DNA of 53,498 bases from Acidobacteriota bacterium (GTDB lineage Bacteria; Acidobacteriota; Vicinamibacteria; Marinacidobacterales; Marinacidobacteraceae): assembly GCA_022826825.1 (NCBI GenBank), contig JAJDUD010000017.1:1-53498 (forward strand), in the 5' to 3' direction. Positions 16,857 through 25,379 of the stretch are shown piece by piece (within the stretch, counting starts at the first letter, position 1; every line of letters starts with the position of its first letter). A program made the position numbers and the translations under genes. The notes below the pieces were generated by a model. It did not search any database and was not told the origin of the DNA. It was given only the letters and a program-made list of their open reading frames with translations.

Positions 16857-18160
16857 GCGGCGAGTCCCAAAGCTGTCTGGTCGTTGAGGAAACGGGCGAA
16901 CCCGTCGTGATCGGCCACGCCGGCGGCGATCCGCCGGATCCCTTCGCGGATCGAGTCCATGTCCGCCGCGTAGGAAAGGCGCAGGAAGTTCTGGCCCTCG
17001 CTGCCGATCACGCCGAAGCTGCGGCGGTCCACCAGGGCGACCCCGTGGTAGTAGAGGAGGAACCGGGAGATCAGGGTCGCCGGGCTGGTGCTCGCCTTCA
17101 GGGAATCGGGCAGCGACTCGTAGTGCGCGGTGGCGCCGAGCGAGTCGCAGACCCCCGTGATGTTCGGGAAGACGTAGAAGGCCCCCAGCGGGTTCGCGCA
17201 GCGGATTCCGGGAATGGCGTTCAGCGCCGGCACGACGTAGTCGCGCCGCCGCCTGAACTCGGCCACCATCGAACCCACGACCTCCCAGGTCTTCGGGTTC
17301 TCCAGCGCCTCGCGGGCCGCCTGCTGGATGAAGGGAGGAACGCAGCTCACCGTGTTGATGTTGATCTGCTTGAACCGGAGGGCCTCTTCCGCGGTGGGAA
17401 GCACGCACCAGCCGAGCCTCCAGCCGGTCATCGCGTAACCCTTGGAGTGCCCGCTCGCGATGATCGTGTGGCGGTCCATGCCCGGCAGGGAAGCCATCGA
17501 GGTGTGCTCGAAACCGTCGAAGGTGATGTGCTCGTAGATCTCGTCCGAGTAGATGCGGATGTCCGGGCGGCCCCGCTCCCTCACCAGCGCGGCGACCTCC
17601 TCGAGCAGGCTCTTCGGCAGCACCCCGCCGGTCGGGTTCGAAGGCGAACAGAGCATCAGGACCTTCGTCCGGTCGGTGAGCAACCGGTCCAGGTCCTCCA
17701 CCGTGAAGGAAAACCCCCGCTCCTCCCGCAGCACGAGCGGCTTCGGCACGCCCCCGAGATAGGTGACCCACGACTCGTAGATCGGGAACCCGGGACTCGG
17801 GTAGATCACCTCGTCGCCCGGATCCACGTAGGCCATCATCGTGTAGCCGATCGCGGGCTTCGCTCCCGGGAGGATGATGATCCGGTCCGCGGTTACCTCG
17901 ATGCCCCGCGTCCGCGACACGTAGGCGGCGAGCGCTTCCCGCAGCGGCGCGATCCCGGCGGGGTCCGTGTAGTGGGTGTCTCCGGCGCGGATCGCGGCGA
18001 TCCCCGCCTCGTTGATGTGGGGCGCGCTGTCGAAGTCGGGTTCCCCGATGGTGAAGGGAATGACATCCACGCCGCGGGCGCGGGCGCGGGCCATGTCCTC
18101 CCCGATCTTGAAGGCGTTTTCGGTACCCAGGTGGCCGAAACGCCGGGCGAATAGAGGCAT
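16853..18160 (-). CDS. Class I/II PLP-dependent aminotransferase
   Basis: A 435-residue fold-type I aminotransferase. It has the TIGEPDFDSAPHI substrate loop, the NPTGGVLP motif, YSDEIYEHITFD, and the PLP lysine in SGHSKGYAMTGWRLGW. The GAFYVFPNI and NFLRLSYAA blocks, with the carboxylate-binding Arg, complete the fold. It resembles AspC-like enzymes. ATG 18158-18160 is the natural N-terminus (MPLFARRFGHLG). It is the first gene of the group with the dehydrogenase, so a transaminase-reductase pair converting an amino acid to a hydroxyacid is plausible. Confidence 0.9.
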   Translation of the reverse strand: MPLFARRFGHLGTENAFKIGEDMARARARGVDVIPFTIGEPDFDSAPHINEAGIAAIRAGDTHYTDPAGIAPLREALAAYVSRTRGIEVTADRIIILPGAKPAIGYTMMAYVDPGDEVIYPSPGFPIYESWVTYLGGVPKPLVLREERGFSFTVEDLDRLLTDRTKVLMLCSPSNPTGGVLPKSLLEEVAALVRERGRPDIRIYSDEIYEHITFDGFEHTSMASLPGMDRHTIIASGHSKGYAMTGWRLGWCVLPTAEEALRFKQININTVSCVPPFIQQAAREALENPKTWEVVGSMVAEFRRRRDYVVPALNAIPGIRCANPLGAFYVFPNITGVCDSLGATAHYESLPDSLKASTSPATLISRFLLYYHGVALVDRRSFGVIGSEGQNFLRLSYAADMDSIREGIRRIAAGVADHDGFARFLNDQTALGLAA

Positions 18161-18228
18161 GTTTTTTCTGGAGGGCGCCGGGAAAACAGGGCCCCCGTGA
18201 CGGGGCCGAAGCGCCGGGGGGCGGATGA

Positions 18229-18234
18229 TATATT
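18229..18234 (+). promoter_or_regulatory. Possible -10 box of the secreted-protein operon
   Basis: TATATT lies 25 bases before the ATG at 18260, in the 99-base gap between divergent genes. A GC hairpin (GGCCCC/GGGGCC, about 18190-18207) is just upstream. No clear -35 box is visible. Confidence 0.3.
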
Positions 18235-18259
18235 GGCTGATCGGCTCGGTTTCCCCTTG

Positions 18260-19705
18260 ATGATGGTGCGTTTTGTGGTGCTCGCCGCGCTGTTCGGCGC
18301 GTCGGTGGCATTTGCCCAACCGCGCGAACCCCGGCCCCCGGACAACGCCGACGAGAAAGAAGATCGGAACGCGAAGGCCGCCGAGTATCCCTTCGCGATC
18401 GTCGACGACGTCACCCAGGGCACGGAACCGGCGAGCGCCGACGTGACCGGCCAGCTCGGCGTCGCCGACGAGGACTACATCCCCGAGGTCTTCCAGTACC
18501 GCCGGAGGGGCACCCAGCCGGCCCAGCGCGAACTGAGCGGGGAACACCGTTCGACGGCGCTGACCGAGTTCCGCGTCCTCGACCTGGAGGTGGACCCCGG
18601 GGACACCGTGCGGGCGATCGCGAAGGTGGAGCCGGCCTTCGAGAAGGGCCGGCGTTTCGTGGCGGAGTTCTGGAGCCAGGAGTACGGCCGGGCGTCGGTC
18701 ATCTACGTGAACTTCAAACCGCACGAGAAGGACAAGAACCTCTATCTCGGGCGCGGCAAGGTGGACCGCCACCACCCGGGCGGCCGCTACAACGTCGGCT
18801 CGACCATGATCACCGACGAGCACGGGCACAAGAAGGCGTATTCCACCGAGTTCAACCCGGTGATGCGGGCGCCGGACGGCAGCCCCGCCTACTTCGTGGT
18901 TGCGGAGAACCCCGCGGCCGACGTGACCCCGCCGACGCTGCGTTCCCTCGAGATCCTGACCCCGGAAGTGGGCGCCGGGGAAACCATCCGCGTCGAGGTT
19001 TTCGCGGAAGACAACCTGGCCGGTCCGACCCAGGCGCGGGCCGTGTTCGCAAGCCCGTCCGGACGCCGCACGGTCCGGGCGGACCTGATCGGCGACGCCC
19101 GGAACCGGGGCCGTTTCCTCGGGGCCTTCTCCATTCCCGAGTGGTACGAGGGCGGCCGCTGGACGGTCCAGAAGGTGGAGCTCTACGACGCGGCGCGGAA
19201 CAGCGCCCTGATCTTCGCCGCCACCGCGCCGGTGCTCGCCGACGCGGGCGTGCTGGTGCAGGAGAATCCCGAAAAGCGCGACGACGAGGCGCCGGTGCTG
19301 CTCGCCGTGGAGCTGCCGCAGCGGGAGGCCCTCGCCAGCGAGTCCATCCCCGTGGCCGCCCTCGTGGAAGACAACCGGAGCGGCGTGGACAAGGTCTACG
19401 TCTCCTTCCGGAGCCCGAGCGGCGCCGACCTGGTACGCGTCGAGCTCGAGAGCAGGAACCCCCCGCTCAACCGCCCCTCGCTGGTGCCGCAACCCAATGT
19501 CTTTCGGGGCGTCCTGAAGATCGAGGAGTGGCGGGAACGGGGCGCCTACACGGTGTCCCGGGTGAACATTTCGGATCGGGCCCAGAACTACCGGAACCTG
19601 AATCCGGTCCGCGACGAGGAGATCCGCGGCCTGGAAGTCGTGTTCCTGCCCGAAACGAAACCGGACCGGACCACGGCGAAGAAACCGCGGCAGGAAGGGT
19701 CATGA
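18260..19705 (+). CDS. Secreted protein with two Ig-like repeat domains
   Basis: A 481-residue protein with a signal peptide (VVLAALFGASVAFA, cleavage before Gln). After an acidic linker, an N-terminal region runs to about 215. Two related beta-rich modules follow at about 218-318 and 340-454. Each has a DxxxPxL start, a central DNxxG, a SPSG turn, an IPEW/IEEW strand and a closing YDAARN/ISDRAQN. This pattern matches the Ig-like domains of large bacterial surface proteins. ATG 18260 or 18263 begins the signal; an earlier ATG at 18197 lacks one. Its stop overlaps the next gene as ATGA. It is possibly a binding partner of that exported protein; no enzyme motif is seen. Confidence 0.7.
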   Translation: MMVRFVVLAALFGASVAFAQPREPRPPDNADEKEDRNAKAAEYPFAIVDDVTQGTEPASADVTGQLGVADEDYIPEVFQYRRRGTQPAQRELSGEHRSTALTEFRVLDLEVDPGDTVRAIAKVEPAFEKGRRFVAEFWSQEYGRASVIYVNFKPHEKDKNLYLGRGKVDRHHPGGRYNVGSTMITDEHGHKKAYSTEFNPVMRAPDGSPAYFVVAENPAADVTPPTLRSLEILTPEVGAGETIRVEVFAEDNLAGPTQARAVFASPSGRRTVRADLIGDARNRGRFLGAFSIPEWYEGGRWTVQKVELYDAARNSALIFAATAPVLADAGVLVQENPEKRDDEAPVLLAVELPQREALASESIPVAALVEDNRSGVDKVYVSFRSPSGADLVRVELESRNPPLNRPSLVPQPNVFRGVLKIEEWRERGAYTVSRVNISDRAQNYRNLNPVRDEEIRGLEVVFLPETKPDRTTAKKPRQEGS

Positions 19706-20919
19706 ATCGCCGTCACTTCCTCGGCGCCGCCGGCGCGGCGGCCCTCGGCCTGGGCCCGGGCGCCAGCCGGCTGCTGGCCGCCACGCCGGAGCGCGCCGCC
19801 ACCCTTCCCGACGCGAGCCTGAAGACGAAGCACCTGGTGGTCATCCTCTACGGCAACGGCTGCCGGAAGAAGGACACCGTCGAGGACCGGGCGCACGCCC
19901 CGCACATGGCGCGGATGATGGACGCCGGGAGCGTGTTCACCGAGGACTTCGGCGAGACCGCGAACCTCCACGGCTACATGTACACCGAGATGCTGACCGG
20001 GCGGGAAACGGTCTCGGAGCATCCGCTCTATCCGACCTGGACCGAGACCGTGCGGAAGGAGCTCGGCGGCTCGCCCAACGACTACTGGATGCTGCAGGGA
20101 GTCAGCTACTACCGGTCGTGGGTCTTCGACCGGAAGCACTGGAGCGCCCACCCGGACGGGGGACTCCCGTTCGGCGCCAATTCGCTGACCATGAACAAGC
20201 TGTTCCACGACGATCAGCAGCGGTCAGCGGCGGAACTGGTGAAAGCCAACGTCGAGCCGGGGCTCGGGCACACGCGCCAGACCCTCAAGGACCTCGAGGA
20301 CTGGCTCGCCGACGCCGTTTCCCGGCGGACCGACGTCCCGGCGTCCACGAAGACCTCGCTCGTGGACCGGGAAGTCCCGCTCGGCGACGGGCAGTGCTTC
20401 GAAATCGCGAAGCACCTGCTCCGGGATTTCCGGCCGAAGCTGATCACCATCCAGATGCTCGCGCTCGACGACGCCCACGCCGACGCGGGCTTTTGGGACT
20501 ACGACACCGACTACGAGCAGTACCGGCGGCACATCGCGGCCACCGACGAGCTCATCGGCAACCTCCACGATTTCATCCAGAACGATCCGTACCTGCGTGA
20601 CACCACCTCGATCCTGCTGCGTCCCGAATGCGGGCGCGACGACGAGGTCAACGTGTACGGACAGCTCCATCACTCGCAGGGGAACTACTACGCCCACAAC
20701 GTCTGGACGCTCGGGGTCGGCCCCGACTTCCGGCGGGGCGCGGTGTTTCCCGAGCAGGTGATGCGGCGCGACCTTTGCCCCACTGTCGTCTATCTGCTCA
20801 CCGGGAGAGACATCGCGTCCCATGTCACGGGTTCTGTCCGTACCCAGATGTTCCGCGAGGAATATCGCCTGCCGCCGTACGTCCTGCGCGACCGCTTCGG
20901 CAATCCAGTCAACGCCTGA
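19702..20919 (+). CDS. Tat-exported alkaline phosphatase/sulfatase-like protein
   Basis: A 405-residue protein that opens MNRRHFLGAAGAAALGLG, a twin-arginine signal. The body resembles the alkaline phosphatase superfamily: LVVILYGNGC, an AHAPHMARMMDAGSVFTEDF block like the sulfatase N-region, and a C-terminal HHSQGNYYAHNVWTLGVGPDFRRG. The usual metal site D-H-G is replaced by RPECGRDDE, so activity is uncertain. ATG 19702 is fixed by the Tat signal and the ATGA overlap with the previous gene. Tat export suggests folding, possibly with metal, before secretion. Family confidence is moderate and the substrate is unknown. Confidence 0.6.
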   Translation: MNRRHFLGAAGAAALGLGPGASRLLAATPERAATLPDASLKTKHLVVILYGNGCRKKDTVEDRAHAPHMARMMDAGSVFTEDFGETANLHGYMYTEMLTGRETVSEHPLYPTWTETVRKELGGSPNDYWMLQGVSYYRSWVFDRKHWSAHPDGGLPFGANSLTMNKLFHDDQQRSAAELVKANVEPGLGHTRQTLKDLEDWLADAVSRRTDVPASTKTSLVDREVPLGDGQCFEIAKHLLRDFRPKLITIQMLALDDAHADAGFWDYDTDYEQYRRHIAATDELIGNLHDFIQNDPYLRDTTSILLRPECGRDDEVNVYGQLHHSQGNYYAHNVWTLGVGPDFRRGAVFPEQVMRRDLCPTVVYLLTGRDIASHVTGSVRTQMFREEYRLPPYVLRDRFGNPVNA

Positions 20920-21490
20920 GCGGCCCGCCGCGGTTTCGGCCGCGGCCTTCGCCCTCGGGCTCCTGATCGCGACGGCCGGGAGCGCCGCTCCCTCGCCGTC
21001 GGTTCAGGAGGATCAGCCGTCGCTCACGGAGGTCGCGCGGCGAAACCGCGCCCGCGTCGCGGCGAGCCGGGAGCGCCACGGCCCGGCGCCGCGCTTCACC
21101 GACGCCGATCTCCCCGGCGCGCGCACTCCAGCGCCGGACCGGCCGCCGGCTCCCCTCGAGACGGCCGCCCTCCGCGACTCTCCGGTCACCAGCGCAGACC
21201 TTCCGGACGCGGACCCCGGCGAGGACACGGTTGACTCCGGTGCGGATGACGTTCAGGCGGCCATCGACGCCAGGCTGCGCGTGATCGCTGAGCGGGAAGC
21301 CGCGATCCGGGAGCGCCTGCTCGATATCGAGGCCTCGCTGACTGCGATCGGGATCAGCGGTCTCCCGTACGCACAGCGTGATCCAAACCGCTTCCAGAGC
21401 CCGCTGGACGCGAACCGCCTGCGGGCCGAACAGGAAGAGCTGAACCGGGAACTCGACGCCCTCGCCGCCGAACGACGAGTCCTTCGCTGA
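20822..21490 (+). CDS. Predicted exported protein with C-terminal coiled coil
   Basis: A 222-residue protein that I do not recognise. A hydrophobic segment, AAVSAAAFALGLLIATAGSAA, at about 36-57 looks like a signal or anchor. A proline- and aspartate-rich middle follows, then a charged helical C-terminus (about 140-222: IAEREAAIRERLLDIE, then LRAEQEELNRELDALAAERRVL) that should form a coiled coil. The only ATG (20822) lies 98 bases inside the previous gene and leaves an unusually long N-region, so the start is uncertain. It follows the two other exported proteins and probably works with them. Confidence 0.6.
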   Translation: MSRVLSVPRCSARNIACRRTSCATASAIQSTPERPAAVSAAAFALGLLIATAGSAAPSPSVQEDQPSLTEVARRNRARVAASRERHGPAPRFTDADLPGARTPAPDRPPAPLETAALRDSPVTSADLPDADPGEDTVDSGADDVQAAIDARLRVIAEREAAIRERLLDIEASLTAIGISGLPYAQRDPNRFQSPLDANRLRAEQEELNRELDALAAERRVLR

Positions 21491-21510
21491 GCGAGACAAG
21501 CCACGGACAC

Positions 21511-21567
21511 GGCTTGGAACGCCGACCTCCGGTCGGCACAGCGGGCCGCAGGCGCGCGGACCGCGTC
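21511..21567 (-). repeat. Two-hairpin intergenic repeat, reverse copy
   Basis: The 29-base arm at 21511-21539 is the same terminal arm as in the composite element at 35324-35352. It contains GCCGACC/GGTCGGC at 21522-21538, followed by an imperfect second stem. This is a solo arm between two convergent genes. Confidence 0.65.
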
Positions 21568-21605
21568 CCGACAACCAGCACGGAGTACGCGCGGCCCCGC
21601 ACCCC

Positions 21606-22097
21606 CTATCCGTCCACCTCGAACTCCACCCCGAACCGCTCGCCGTAGTCCACGAACTGGGTCGGGTTCGGGTCCACGTTCAGGATGATGAAGCTGGCGC
21701 CCGGCGGCCCGAGCAGAAAGCGGTCGAGCGAATGCCAGGTCCCGGTCTTGTAGGCGTATCCCTTCCCCGGGTCGATGAGGAAGGCGCGCACCTCCTCCGG
21801 TTTCGGAACGGCATCGGCGTCATCCAGGTCGGTGGGCGGAGCGACCGCCACGACCGCCGGGGCGCCTTCCAAAGGGATGAACGCCTGGGTGACCGCGAAG
21901 TGGCGCTCGAGCATGCGGAACCGCTTTCCCCCGGTCGGCTGCCAGATCACGTCCACGGTGGTCCGCCCGTCGATCCGGAAATCGATGGGGAAGAACCGCC
22001 GAGCGTCCGCGGGGCGTTCCCGGGCCTCCATGACCTCGCCGAAGGGAGCGAAGGACTCGGCGGTCATGGGCTCGACGGGCAGTTTGACGATGCGCAT
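21606..22097 (-). CDS. Ureidoglycolate lyase-family protein
   Basis: A 163-residue cupin-like protein with the layout of ureidoglycolate lyase (AllA): MRIVKLPVEPMTAESFAPFGEVME at the start, RHFAVTQAFIPLEG, AFLIDPGKGYAYKTGTWHS and the closing ILNVDPNPTQFVDYGE. The family releases glyoxylate and urea from ureidoglycolate in purine/allantoin breakdown. I use ATG 22095-22097, because GAGGTGA just upstream is a good ribosome-binding site; a GTG at 22103 lies inside that site. It follows the YfcC-type carrier by 7 bases. No other allantoin genes are in the window, so the real substrate may differ. Confidence 0.75.
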   Translation of the reverse strand: MRIVKLPVEPMTAESFAPFGEVMEARERPADARRFFPIDFRIDGRTTVDVIWQPTGGKRFRMLERHFAVTQAFIPLEGAPAVVAVAPPTDLDDADAVPKPEEVRAFLIDPGKGYAYKTGTWHSLDRFLLGPPGASFIILNVDPNPTQFVDYGERFGVEFEVDG

Positions 22098-22104
22098 GGT
22101 CACC

Positions 22105-23511
22105 TCAGAACGGGCCGAGCTGGATGTGCTGCGCGACCACCAGCCCGCCGGTCGCGACCAGGAGGATGATTCCGAAGAGCGGCAGGTAGTAGCGGATCCA
22201 CTGCAGGAGTCCGACGCGCGCCATCACGAGCGTCGCCATGAAGTAGCCGGACGTCGGAAAGATCACGTTCGTGATTCCGTCGCCCCACTGGGTGGCGAGC
22301 ACCACCACCTGCCGGGTGACCCCCGCGAGGTCGGCCACCGGCACCAGGATGGGCAGCGTGATGAGGGCCTGCCCGCTCCCGGAGGGGACGAGGAAGTTGA
22401 AGACCGTCTGCCCGAACAGCACGCCGACGGCGGTCAGCGCCGGCGGGAGTGAGGAGACGAGCAGCGCGGCGCCGTAGACGACGGTGTCCATGACCATCCC
22501 CTCGGTCATCACCACCGAGACGCCGCGGGCCACCCCGCACACCAGGGCGCCCACCAGGATCTCGCGGAACGCGTCGTTGAAGTCCGTGCAGATCTGGTTC
22601 AGCCCCCGCCCCGCCACCAGCGAAACGACCACCGCCATCGCGACGAAGGCGCCCCCGATCTCCTCGAACCCGAGACCCAGCGCAAGCACCGAAACCACGA
22701 AGACGGCGAACAGCACGAGCGCCACCACGCCCGCCGCCTTCTGGCGCCCGCGGAAGGCGGCCGGCGTGGTTTCTTCGGCCGACGCGGCAATGGTCTCCCG
22801 GGGGTCCGAGGGCTCGTGGCGCCGCGCGATCTCCCGCCGGGCCCGCCGCACCACGAAGACGGCCGCCGCGGTCTGCACGATCAGGAAGAACACGAACCGG
22901 TAGGAGGCGCCGGAGAACATCGGCAACCCCGCCAGCATGTGCCCGATACCCACGGTCGCAGGCACCGTCACGCCGAACGCCGCGCCGAGCGTCGTGGGGA
23001 GGAGGGCGACCGCGGTCGCCGTCGTTCGCCCGCAGCCCAGCCTCCCGAGCATCGGCGTCACGATCGGCAGGTAGGCGATCGAGAGCTCGGGCATCCCCAC
23101 CACACCCGAAACCGCGGCGAAGCCGAACATGAGCGCCGGGATCAGCAGTTCGACCCGCCGCCCGGTGGCCGCGGTCAGCCGGTTCACCCCGAGGTCCAGG
23201 ATCCCCGCCCGGCGCATCACCCCCACCGAGCCCGCGCACAGGAAGACGAGGAAGACCACGCTCGCCGCGTCGGTCAGCCCGTCCGGGATCGCGGTCACCA
23301 CCTCCCAGAAACCCGCCGGCGACCGCTCGATGACCTGGTACGACCCCGGAACCACCGCCTCGCGGCCATCGGGAAGGACCGTCCGCTCGTAACGGCCCGC
23401 CGGGATGATCCAGGTGAGGAGCGCCGCGACCGCGATCAGCGCGGACAGGACGATGTAGATGTCGAGCCCGCGACCGACGTCCGCCGGCCGCTCCGTCGCC
23501 TGGGCTCCCAT
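22105..23511 (-). CDS. YfcC-family (C4-dicarboxylate-type) membrane carrier
   Basis: A 468-residue transporter with about 12 membrane helices. Features include IVLSALIAVAALLTWIIPAG near the start, GLTDAASVVFLVFLCAGSVGVMRRAG, GVVGMPELSIAYLPIVTPM and the late FNFLVPSGSGQALITLPILVP hairpin, a signature of the YfcC/DcuC-like group. The substrate is uncertain; its downstream neighbour suggests a ureide, amino acid or dicarboxylate. I start at ATG 23509-23511, which follows a TACCCT box by 6 bases; the longer frame adds a basic, non-hydrophobic stretch. Confidence 0.85.
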   Translation of the reverse strand: MGAQATERPADVGRGLDIYIVLSALIAVAALLTWIIPAGRYERTVLPDGREAVVPGSYQVIERSPAGFWEVVTAIPDGLTDAASVVFLVFLCAGSVGVMRRAGILDLGVNRLTAATGRRVELLIPALMFGFAAVSGVVGMPELSIAYLPIVTPMLGRLGCGRTTATAVALLPTTLGAAFGVTVPATVGIGHMLAGLPMFSGASYRFVFFLIVQTAAAVFVVRRARREIARRHEPSDPRETIAASAEETTPAAFRGRQKAAGVVALVLFAVFVVSVLALGLGFEEIGGAFVAMAVVVSLVAGRGLNQICTDFNDAFREILVGALVCGVARGVSVVMTEGMVMDTVVYGAALLVSSLPPALTAVGVLFGQTVFNFLVPSGSGQALITLPILVPVADLAGVTRQVVVLATQWGDGITNVIFPTSGYFMATLVMARVGLLQWIRYYLPLFGIILLVATGGLVVAQHIQLGPF

Positions 23512-23613
23512 CGCACAAGGGTATGGCGAACGGTTTCCCGTCAGCCGGGGACTTCGCACGCAACGCCCCGAGCGCGGCCAGTCTTCGCGGGCGGGGCGAG
23601 GCGCCCGGCTCGA

Positions 23614-24183
23614 TCAGCGCGGTTGGACGGCCCGCCGCATGGCCTCGAAGCCGGATACCAGATCGCTCCGGTCGAGGGCCGCTTCGAGGGACCGCAGCAA
23701 ACGCCGGATTCGGCGGTGGTCCACAGCGGATCCGTGCAGACGCCAGAGGCTCCGCACGTCCTCGATGTCCTTGGGGCGGCCCGCGAGGATCTTGGCGATC
23801 ACGAGATCGGCGACATCAATCAACGGGACCTCGACGCCGCCGATGTCCGTCGTCTTCGCCCGCTCGAGGAACTCCTCCTCAAGGCCGGATCCGGCGAACA
23901 CGACATCAAGCGGCATCCCGGTGGCGGTGTGGACGAACGGCATCACGCGCGTCTCCCGAACGAAGTCCGGATCCTGGATTGCCAGAGCGAACCCGGCGGC
24001 CTCCATGTCGCGGACGAAACGATCCGGTTCGTCGGGAACGAGTCGCAGCGTGACATCGACATCAGCGCTCATACGGGGCACGCCATACGCGACGACCGCC
24101 TGGGCGCCGAACAGATACCAGCGCCCCCATCGGTTCAGGACCGCCGCCAGGGCGGCCAGCAGATCACGGCCGGCGGGCTGCAT
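23614..24183 (-). CDS. Nucleotidyltransferase (AbiEii/DUF6036-like), putative TA toxin
   Basis: A 189-residue protein with a minimal nucleotidyltransferase core: WYLFGAQAVVAYGVPRMSADVD, where the helix and the D-V-D pair are the metal site, then TGMPLDVVFAG with the third acidic residue. The later VPLIDVADLVIAKILAGRPKDIEDV block is typical of AbiEii-type and small antitoxin-like transferases. I chose ATG 24181-24183; the frame extends upstream, but only through the overlapping partner gene. It overlaps that partner by 20 bases. It could modify tRNA or a partner protein; this is family inference. Confidence 0.75.
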   Translation of the reverse strand: MQPAGRDLLAALAAVLNRWGRWYLFGAQAVVAYGVPRMSADVDVTLRLVPDEPDRFVRDMEAAGFALAIQDPDFVRETRVMPFVHTATGMPLDVVFAGSGLEEEFLERAKTTDIGGVEVPLIDVADLVIAKILAGRPKDIEDVRSLWRLHGSAVDHRRIRRLLRSLEAALDRSDLVSGFEAMRRAVQPR

Positions 24184-24427
24184 CGGCGCGCGCGAACAGA
24201 TCGGCCAGGCGGACGTGGGAGGCCAGGTCTTCACGGCGGCTCTCGGCATCCGGCCAGTCCGGGTTCTCGAGGATCGCCTGTCGGCGCAGCTCGTCAGCGA
24301 TGCGCAGTCCCTCTAACGGCCCGAGACGCTCGATGCGCTCGGCCCAGTGGGCGTCCTTGAAATCGCGCACCCGCTGCCAGTCACGCGCCATGAACGCGCG
24401 GATGCCACTGGTGATCCTCTCGTTCAT
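24164..24427 (-). CDS. Small partner protein of the nucleotidyltransferase
   Basis: An 87-residue, charged, mostly helical protein (MNERITSGIRAFMARDWQRVRDFKDAHWAER, split over two helices). It has no motif I can name. It is translationally coupled to the nucleotidyltransferase (20-base overlap), and such two-gene sets recur in mobile defence and TA contexts. It may be the antitoxin or a cofactor. The only support is gene order, size and composition. Confidence 0.65.
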   Translation of the reverse strand: MNERITSGIRAFMARDWQRVRDFKDAHWAERIERLGPLEGLRIADELRRQAILENPDWPDAESRREDLASHVRLADLFARADAARRP

Positions 24428-24538
24428 TCCGACTCCGGAACCGAGCCTACCCCATCAGGCGACGGCCCGGCCGGGAACGTCGGACCCCGGCCAGCTTGCC
24501 CTGAAGAAGCGGCGCACCACCGACGAGCGTCACGACGT

Positions 24539-24588
24539 GCGGCAGCGGAGCGCCGGTCTCCGGCCGGCATCGCGCGGTAGCGCGAAAC
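24539..24588 (-). repeat. Two-hairpin intergenic repeat, reverse copy
   Basis: GCCGGTC paired to GGCCGGC around 24552-24568, then CGCGC/GCGCG at 24571-24584. It sits in the 188-base gap 24428-24615, which has no gene that I can support. Confidence 0.65.
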
Positions 24589-24615
24589 CCGCCTCACCGC
24601 CGCCGCCCACCCCGT

Positions 24616-24873
24616 TCAGGAAGGCAACGCGTCCTGATCGTCCGGCGGAACGTCGGGCGCGGCGCGCAGGAAAGCGACGGCTGCTCCCGCCGCGCCCCCG
24701 CGCGCGCGTTCCTCGAAAAACGCGGCGGCACCCTGAGCTCCGACCTTCTCGGCGAGCGCCGTCGCAATGAACTGGTTCAGCGAAACGCCGTCGCGCCGTG
24801 CATACCGCTCGGCCGCGCCTTTGAGCGACGCGGGCAGGTTCAACGAAACCCGCGCCTTCATCGTTGTCGTCAT
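24616..24873 (-). CDS. Ribbon-helix-helix antitoxin (HicB/toxin-antitoxin type)
   Basis: An 85-residue protein. Residues 5-45, ARVSLNLPASLKGAAERYA then GVSLNQFIATALAEKV, form a clear ribbon-helix-helix domain of the HicB/CopG type. The alanine- and proline-rich tail probably contacts the toxin. It overlaps the PIN toxin stop as ATGA. Unusually, it is the second gene of the pair. Confidence 0.78.
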   Translation of the reverse strand: MTTTMKARVSLNLPASLKGAAERYARRDGVSLNQFIATALAEKVGAQGAAAFFEERARGGAAGAAVAFLRAAPDVPPDDQDALPS

Positions 24874-25292
24874 TGGTGTTTTGCCTCCAATGGGTCGCTC
24901 GGCCGCGCCACCGGGATCCCGAATCGCCCAGCAGCCTGCAGGAAATCACGGGTGTTATGAGTCACTAGTGCGTCAGCTCCGCCGTTCACTGCGGTCTCGA
25001 GAACCATCTCATCTTTCGCGTCCGCCAGTTGAGGCCGCCACACGAAATGGAGTTCGACGGGCTTGATCACCGTGGCGACGTCTCTCAGGAACCCGGTCAG
25101 GTCCGTCCGCGGGTACCCCGTAGCCAGGAGGAAGTCCGGACGCATCATCACGGCCTCGTACTCAAGAAACAGCGGAACGGAACAGAGCCAGACTCCAGCT
25201 CCCCGAAGCAGATCAATCAGCAGGGCATTGCTGGCCCCGTTCCGAGACCGCAGCGCGGCAATCACGACGTTGGTATCCAGAACGACGCGCAT
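24870..25292 (-). CDS. PIN-domain toxin (COG1569-like)
   Basis: A 140-residue PIN nuclease. Acidic positions are Asp6 (VVLDTNVVIAAL), Glu44/Glu46 (FLEYEAVM), Asp91/Asp94 (ADAKDEMVLETAV) and Asp116 (THNTRDF). DAKDEMVLE is the hallmark of the PIN subgroup annotated as putative toxin component. The ATG lies 6 bases after TATATT (25299-25304), again a leaderless arrangement. The toxin precedes its ribbon-helix-helix partner. The RNA target is unknown. Confidence 0.85.
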   Translation of the reverse strand: MRVVLDTNVVIAALRSRNGASNALLIDLLRGAGVWLCSVPLFLEYEAVMMRPDFLLATGYPRTDLTGFLRDVATVIKPVELHFVWRPQLADAKDEMVLETAVNGGADALVTHNTRDFLQAAGRFGIPVARPSDPLEAKHQ

Positions 25293-25298
25293 ACGTCA

Positions 25299-25304
25299 AA
25301 TATA
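25299..25304 (-). promoter_or_regulatory. -10-like box 6 bases before the PIN toxin ATG
   Basis: On the minus strand TATATT is separated from the ATG (25290-25292) by exactly 6 bases, as for the vapB and mazE-like genes. Transcription would start at or next to the start codon. Confidence 0.5.
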
Positions 25305-25379
25305 GCGTAACGCTCTATGAAGCGTAAATCCTGTCGCGCCCATGGCGCTCCAACCATCGTCGCGTGTCCAAGACGACCG

